Shown: positions 60,580-64,000 of the stretch, piece by piece
Numbering within the stretch: position 1 is the stretch's first letter
Layout of the letters: every line of letters starts with the position of its first letter
Assembly (NCBI GenBank): GCA_902363045.1
Contig: CABIYX010000003.1
Span: forward strand, 65,419-129,418
DNA: 64,000 nucleotides
Source of the DNA: Clostridiales bacterium
Lineage (GTDB): Bacteria; Bacillota; Clostridia; Oscillospirales; Oscillospiraceae
Reading direction: 5' to 3'
Notes under the pieces: generated by a model
Told to the model about the DNA's origin: nothing
The model's database searches: none
The model's input: the letters and a program-made list of their open reading frames with translations, nothing else
Position numbers and translations under genes: made by a program

Positions 60580-61509
60580 ATGACTCCCAGCCAAGATAAA
60601 CTCCAAAAGCTCGCCTATGTGGCACAGCAGTACTATCTGGAAGACCGGAAACAGGGTGATATTGCCGCAGAGCTGGGCGTCTCCCGCCCTCTTGTCAGCC
60701 GTATGCTCCGGGAAGCCAGGGAGCTGGGCGTGGTGCGGATCACCGTTGCCCGGCCGGAGACTCGTGTAGAATCTGTGCAGGACCGGCTGCGGCAGACCAG
60801 CTCCATTCGTGACTGCGTTCTGGTGCCGGACGGTGAGGATGACAACGCCACCAATCAATCCCTCTCTCAGGGGGCCGTACAGCTTTTGCGGCAGTTAGGC
60901 TCTCAGAGACTTGGGATCGGTTGGGGCCATCTGATTGGTCAGCTTGTTATGTGGCTGGAGGAAAACCCGCAATTTAACAGCAGTGTCACCGACATTTGCC
61001 CTCTGGTGGGCAATGCCAGCATCCCCGCCCGGAACTATCAGTCCAATGAGAATGTACGCCTGATCGCCCAGCAACTGGGGGCTGTCCCCCATTTCATCTA
61101 TCTCCCCGCTCTGCCGGAGAGCGTGGAGGAAAAGCAGCTATTGTGTTCCACTGAGATTTATCGGAAAATCCAAACGCAATGGGCCGCCATGGATACCGCC
61201 CTGGTAAACATCGGCAACTATCCATCCAGCCCGGATTTTGCTTCCCTGGTCCGATACGGCGATCTTCTCCAAAAAGAGCGCACCTGCGGCCGTCTGCTGG
61301 TCTACTACTTTAACGACCAGGGAAAAATCATTGAATCAGACCAGGATTTCGCCATCCAGATCCCGTTGGAACTCCTAAAAAGCTGTCGAAACATCATTGG
61401 CGTCTGTTCCGCCAACACCAGCGTCCAGGCCGTGCGCGGCGCGCTGCGGACTGGTATCTTCACCCATCTGGTGGCAAGGTCCGCCGCCGTCGAATCCGCT
61501 CTGAATTAA
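60580..61509 (+). CDS. SorC/DeoR-type sugar-responsive regulator (LsrR-like)
   Basis: The 309-residue protein has an N-terminal helix-turn-helix (AYVAQQYYLEDRKQGDIAAELGVSRPLVSRMLREARELGVV) and the SorC sugar-phosphate-binding domain (LGIGWGHLIGQLV, with the phosphate-contact region near residues 105-115). In E. coli, LsrR of this family responds to phospho-AI-2. The operon that follows ends with an lsrF homologue, so the ligand may be a phosphorylated product of DhaKL. It has its own terminator. Confidence 0.85.
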   Translation: MTPSQDKLQKLAYVAQQYYLEDRKQGDIAAELGVSRPLVSRMLREARELGVVRITVARPETRVESVQDRLRQTSSIRDCVLVPDGEDDNATNQSLSQGAVQLLRQLGSQRLGIGWGHLIGQLVMWLEENPQFNSSVTDICPLVGNASIPARNYQSNENVRLIAQQLGAVPHFIYLPALPESVEEKQLLCSTEIYRKIQTQWAAMDTALVNIGNYPSSPDFASLVRYGDLLQKERTCGRLLVYYFNDQGKIIESDQDFAIQIPLELLKSCRNIIGVCSANTSVQAVRGALRTGIFTHLVARSAAVESALN

Positions 61510-61519
61510 CATTTGTAAC

Positions 61520-61563
61520 ACCTCTGTGATCCATTTTTACTGGGACACAGAGGTTTCTTTTTG
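61520..61563 (+). terminator. Terminator after the SorC-type regulator
   Basis: A nine-bp stem (61520-61528 with 61546-61554) is followed by a T-rich run. Confidence 0.75.
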
Positions 61564-61622
61564 TATTTTGCACAATTTTTAGTTGCATTTCTTATTTGTT
61601 TTGCAGATTATATGCCATTCAA

Positions 61623-61651
61623 TTGACATTTGTTCATTTCAAATATAATAT
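61623..61651 (+). promoter_or_regulatory. Promoter of the dhaL-dhaK-lsrF operon
   Basis: TTGACA (61623-61628) followed by TATAAT (61644-61649, 15-base spacing) or TAATAT (61646-61651, 17-base spacing). The leader to dhaL is about 60 bases. Confidence 0.65.
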
Positions 61652-61653
61652 TA

Positions 61654-61667
61654 GGTACAAAGGTAAC
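61654..61667 (+). promoter_or_regulatory. Candidate operator of the SorC-type regulator (site 2)
   Basis: GGTAC-AAAG-GTAAC matches the palindrome before the regulator gene at 11 of 14 positions and lies just after the -10 box, where a repressor would block transcription. Confidence 0.5.
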
Positions 61668-61715
61668 AACCATACTCCCCCAAACTGTACTGACGCAAGA
61701 AAGAAGGAATCGACT

Positions 61716-62327
61716 GTGAAAAAGACCGAGCTGGCGGTGCGCCTGACTAACGCATGTACCTGTGTCTCCGAAGCAGAGGATATTCTGACGGAGATCGACT
61801 CAAAATTCGGCGACGCTGACCACGGACTGACCATGACCAAGATCGCCAAGGCCATCTCCCAGGCAGTGGCTGAAGCCGATGGCGGTATCCAGTCTATGCT
61901 GGATGCTGCGGCCATGGCCGTGATGATGCTCAACGGCGGTAGCGCCGTCCCCTTGTGGAACACCTGGCTGGACGGTATGCAGGAGGCCGCCCCCGCCAGC
62001 GACGAGGTTGACGTGGCCGGCCTAAAGGCCATGTTTGCCGGCGCTTTTACTGCTCTGGATGAAATGTCCGGCGCAAAGGTAGGCGACAAGACCATGATGG
62101 ATGCTATGATTCCCGCCAGCCAAGCCATCGCCGCCTACGCCGGAGACAGTGAGAGCGAGCTGTTCGACGTGGCCGCCGCCGCCGCCCACGAGGGTTCCGA
62201 AGCCAGCAAGCAGTTTGTCTCCAAATTCGGCCGGGCCAAAAGCTATGGGGAGCAGACCATCGGCACCCCCGACGCCGGGGCCACTTCCATGGCCTACTTT
62301 TTCAAGGGCCTCTCCAAGGCCAACTAA
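61716..62327 (+). CDS. dhaL: DhaL-type kinase subunit
   Basis: The 203-residue all-helical protein is the ATP- or ADP-binding subunit of a two-part dihydroxyacetone-kinase-like enzyme. The magnesium-site loop reads GDADHG (residues 32-37), where the classic form is GDGDHG. NGGSAVPLWNTWLDGM and PDAGATSMAYFFKGL are the other nucleotide-contact segments. I chose the GTG at 61716, seven bases after AAGGA. dhaK follows at 32 bases. Confidence 0.9.
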   Translation: MKKTELAVRLTNACTCVSEAEDILTEIDSKFGDADHGLTMTKIAKAISQAVAEADGGIQSMLDAAAMAVMMLNGGSAVPLWNTWLDGMQEAAPASDEVDVAGLKAMFAGAFTALDEMSGAKVGDKTMMDAMIPASQAIAAYAGDSESELFDVAAAAAHEGSEASKQFVSKFGRAKSYGEQTIGTPDAGATSMAYFFKGLSKAN

Positions 62328-62359
62328 GCTGAGTCAATCTTAACCGGGAGGTATTTAAT

Positions 62360-63358
62360 ATGAAAATGAAGAAGTTTATCAACGCCCCTGAGGCCATTAC
62401 CGACGAGGAGCTGGTGGGTCTGGGTCTGGCCTATCCCGACATTCTGGACGTGGACGGCCACCTGGTCATCAGCAAGGATCTGGCCGATGCGGACCGCGTA
62501 ACAATCGTGACCTATGGCGGCTCCGGCCACGAGCCTGCCCAGGCCGGCTTTGTAGGTACAGGTATGCTGGACGTCCAGGCCGTGGGCGATATCTTCGCCG
62601 CCCCCAACGGCAAGCTGGTCTTTGACGCCATGAAGCTGGCTGACAAGGGCCACGGCGTTCTGCTGCTCACCCTGAACTACGCCGGCGACCAGTTGGCCGG
62701 CAAGCAGGCCATGAAGCTGGCGGAGAAGGCCGGCCTGAACTTCCGCCAGGTGGTAACGGGCGAGGAGGTCCAGTTTGACCCCAACGGCGAGGACAACAAG
62801 CGCGGTCTGGCAGGCGCCGTGGCCCTGTACCATATCGCCGCCGCTGCGGCCAGGGAGGGTAAGAGCCTGGACGAGGTCGCCGAAATCGCCCAGCGCTATG
62901 CGGACAATATGGCCTCCATCACCGTCAAATCCACCGATGCCACCCATCCCCAGAACGGGATGTCTTTCGGTAACCTGGGGGAAACGGACCTGATGGAAAT
63001 CGGCGCCGGTCAGCACGGCGAGGGCGGCGGTGTCCGCGTGCCTATGATGTCCTCCAAAGAGACGGTCGCTACTGTCGCCGATGCCCTGTGCAAGAAGCTG
63101 GAGCTGAAGGCGGGCGACCAGACCTTCGTTATGGTCAACGGCTGCGGCGCCACAACCATGATGGAGATGCTGGTGCTCTTTAAGGACACTGTGGAGTTCC
63201 TGAAGGCCAAGGATATCGAGGTCGTAGCCAGCATGGTGGGCGAGATCCTCACCGTTCAGGAGGCCGGGGGCTTCCAGCTGAACATTGCCAAGTGGGACGA
63301 CGAGTTCATCCGCCTGTGGAAGGCCCCCTGCCACACCCCCGCTTACAGCAAAGCGTAA
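62360..63358 (+). CDS. dhaK: DhaK-type kinase substrate-binding subunit
   Basis: The 332-residue protein has TYGGSGHEPAQAGFVGTGMLDVQAVGDIFAAP with H57, the D110 region (LNYAGDQL) and H219 in GAGQHGEGG, aligning with the substrate-binding histidine of dihydroxyacetone kinase. It would hold a hydroxyketone as a hemiaminal adduct for phosphorylation by DhaL. With an lsrF homologue next, the substrate may be an AI-2-like dione or a ketotetrose rather than dihydroxyacetone. GGGAGG precedes the ATG. No DhaM is visible, so ATP use is likely. Confidence 0.92.
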   Translation: MKMKKFINAPEAITDEELVGLGLAYPDILDVDGHLVISKDLADADRVTIVTYGGSGHEPAQAGFVGTGMLDVQAVGDIFAAPNGKLVFDAMKLADKGHGVLLLTLNYAGDQLAGKQAMKLAEKAGLNFRQVVTGEEVQFDPNGEDNKRGLAGAVALYHIAAAAAREGKSLDEVAEIAQRYADNMASITVKSTDATHPQNGMSFGNLGETDLMEIGAGQHGEGGGVRVPMMSSKETVATVADALCKKLELKAGDQTFVMVNGCGATTMMEMLVLFKDTVEFLKAKDIEVVASMVGEILTVQEAGGFQLNIAKWDDEFIRLWKAPCHTPAYSKA

Positions 63359-63372
63359 AAGGAGCAATCATT

Positions 63373-64000
63373 ATGGCTGATAATATCGGAAACAAGGCCG
63401 CCCATGACTATCATCTGGACGTACCTGTGGCCCAGGAAGGCTTTTACGTCAAGGGCAACACCCACTGTGACTGGGGCATGAAGAACCGGCTATCCAGGAT
63501 GTTCGACCCCAAGTCGGGCAACACCGTTATGCTGGCCTTTGACCACGGCTATATCATGGGGCCCACCGCCGGACTGGAGCGCATCGATCTGGTCATCCCG
63601 CCCCTGATCCCCTATGTAGACGTGCTGATGGGAACCCGCGGCGTCATCCACTCCTGTATCTCCCCCACTGCTCAGGTGGGCAAATGTGTCCGAGTGACCT
63701 ATGACTCCACCGTCCTTTTCGATGATATGTCCAATGGCGGCGGCTTCGCCTGCGACATCGACAGTGTTATCCAGCTGAACGCCGACTGCATGGCTGTCCA
63801 GACCTTCATTGGTGCCGCCGGTGAGTCCCGCTCTCTGGAGCTGCTGGCCCGCACCGCCGACGCCGGTACCAAGTACGGCATCCCCACCCTGGGCGTCGTG
63901 GCTGTAGGCAAGGACATGGAGCGCACCGAGAAGTTCTTCCAGTTGGCCACCCGTGTGCTGGCGGAGAACGGCGCTAACGTGGTGAAGAGCTACTACTGCG
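63373..64000 (+). CDS. lsrF: LsrF-like DhnA-family aldolase/thiolase (partial, runs off the window)
   Basis: The 209 codons present read MADNIGNKAAHDYHLDVPVA and on through WGMKNRLSRMFDPKSGNTVMLAFDHGYIMGPTAGLERID, closely resembling E. coli LsrF along its length. The lysine expected to form the Schiff base is K205 in VVKSYY. LsrF cleaves or thiolyses the phosphorylated AI-2 product. The 3' end is outside the window. GGAG lies before the ATG, 14 bases after dhaK. Confidence 0.9.
   Translation, partial: MADNIGNKAAHDYHLDVPVAQEGFYVKGNTHCDWGMKNRLSRMFDPKSGNTVMLAFDHGYIMGPTAGLERIDLVIPPLIPYVDVLMGTRGVIHSCISPTAQVGKCVRVTYDSTVLFDDMSNGGGFACDIDSVIQLNADCMAVQTFIGAAGESRSLELLARTADAGTKYGIPTLGVVAVGKDMERTEKFFQLATRVLAENGANVVKSYYC

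Noticed and set aside
61596..61716. Longer dhaL starting near 61596
   Set aside because: The extra 40 residues would include the promoter and operator and have no similarity to the family; GTG at 61716 has a good ribosome site.

Overview
The window looks like the chromosome of a GC-rich, butyrate-forming gut Firmicute of the Oscillospiraceae/Flavonifractor-Lawsonibacter kind. The supporting signs are AAGGAGG-type ribosome sites, TTGACA/TATAAT promoters, many rho-independent terminators, a spoVB-like/mazG/hup/rqcP block, a tetrahydrofolate riboswitch, EtfAB with acyl-CoA dehydrogenases, SLH surface proteins and the long Firmicute form of urocanase. The genus is an inference. No rRNA, tRNA or CRISPR array was seen.

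Layout. 1-7.5 kb: an aminotransferase, a complete branched-chain amino-acid type ABC importer (livKHMGF), a small membrane protein and a DivIVA-like coiled-coil protein. 7.6-12.2 kb: an MBOAT/DHHW O-acyltransferase pair, then alanine dehydrogenase behind a structured, terminator-ending leader RNA. 12.3-17.4 kb: a lipoprotein, a QueT transporter, a macro-domain protein, NiaR with a NiaR-type operator in front of a PfoR-like membrane protein, and a YitT protein. 17.4-25.4 kb (minus strand): ApbE/NusG-II/Gx transporter, rqcP, hup, mazG, SpoVB-like flippase, an MtaD-like deaminase, purine nucleoside phosphorylase and a zinc-ribbon protein. 25.6-29.2 kb: XRE regulator, RidA, ComF and a phospholipase-D protein. 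29.3-31.8 kb: an AT-richer islet (TetR, RsgA paralogue, GNAT) with paired palindromic operators.

31.9-55.3 kb is a histidine/urocanate and one-carbon island: a formate/nitrite-family channel, folC, a divergent folD, hutD, folT with a THF riboswitch, fchA, ftcD, a LysR regulator, hutU, hutI, an Lrp regulator and fhs. Next come a large BTAD-domain regulator and a minus-strand set for acid activation and electron transfer: acyl-CoA dehydrogenase, YjiH-type carrier, class III CoA-transferase, a second acyl-CoA dehydrogenase, etfB and etfA. Together they could convert urocanate to glutamate plus formate, make ATP through Fhs and export formate. No hutH lies in the window. The CoA-transferase/dehydrogenase/ETF set may interconvert urocanate with a reduced acid such as imidazole propionate; that is a hypothesis.

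55.7-60.4 kb holds an agmatinase-family gene and then what looks like a promoter inverton. A tyrosine recombinase gene ends at tandem copies of a recombination-site-like sequence. An inverted copy lies about 0.25 kb downstream, and the segment between carries a good promoter aimed at a secreted three-SLH-domain surface protein. 60.5-64 kb holds a SorC/LsrR-like regulator and a dhaL-dhaK-lsrF operon, cut by the window end, with a shared candidate operator.
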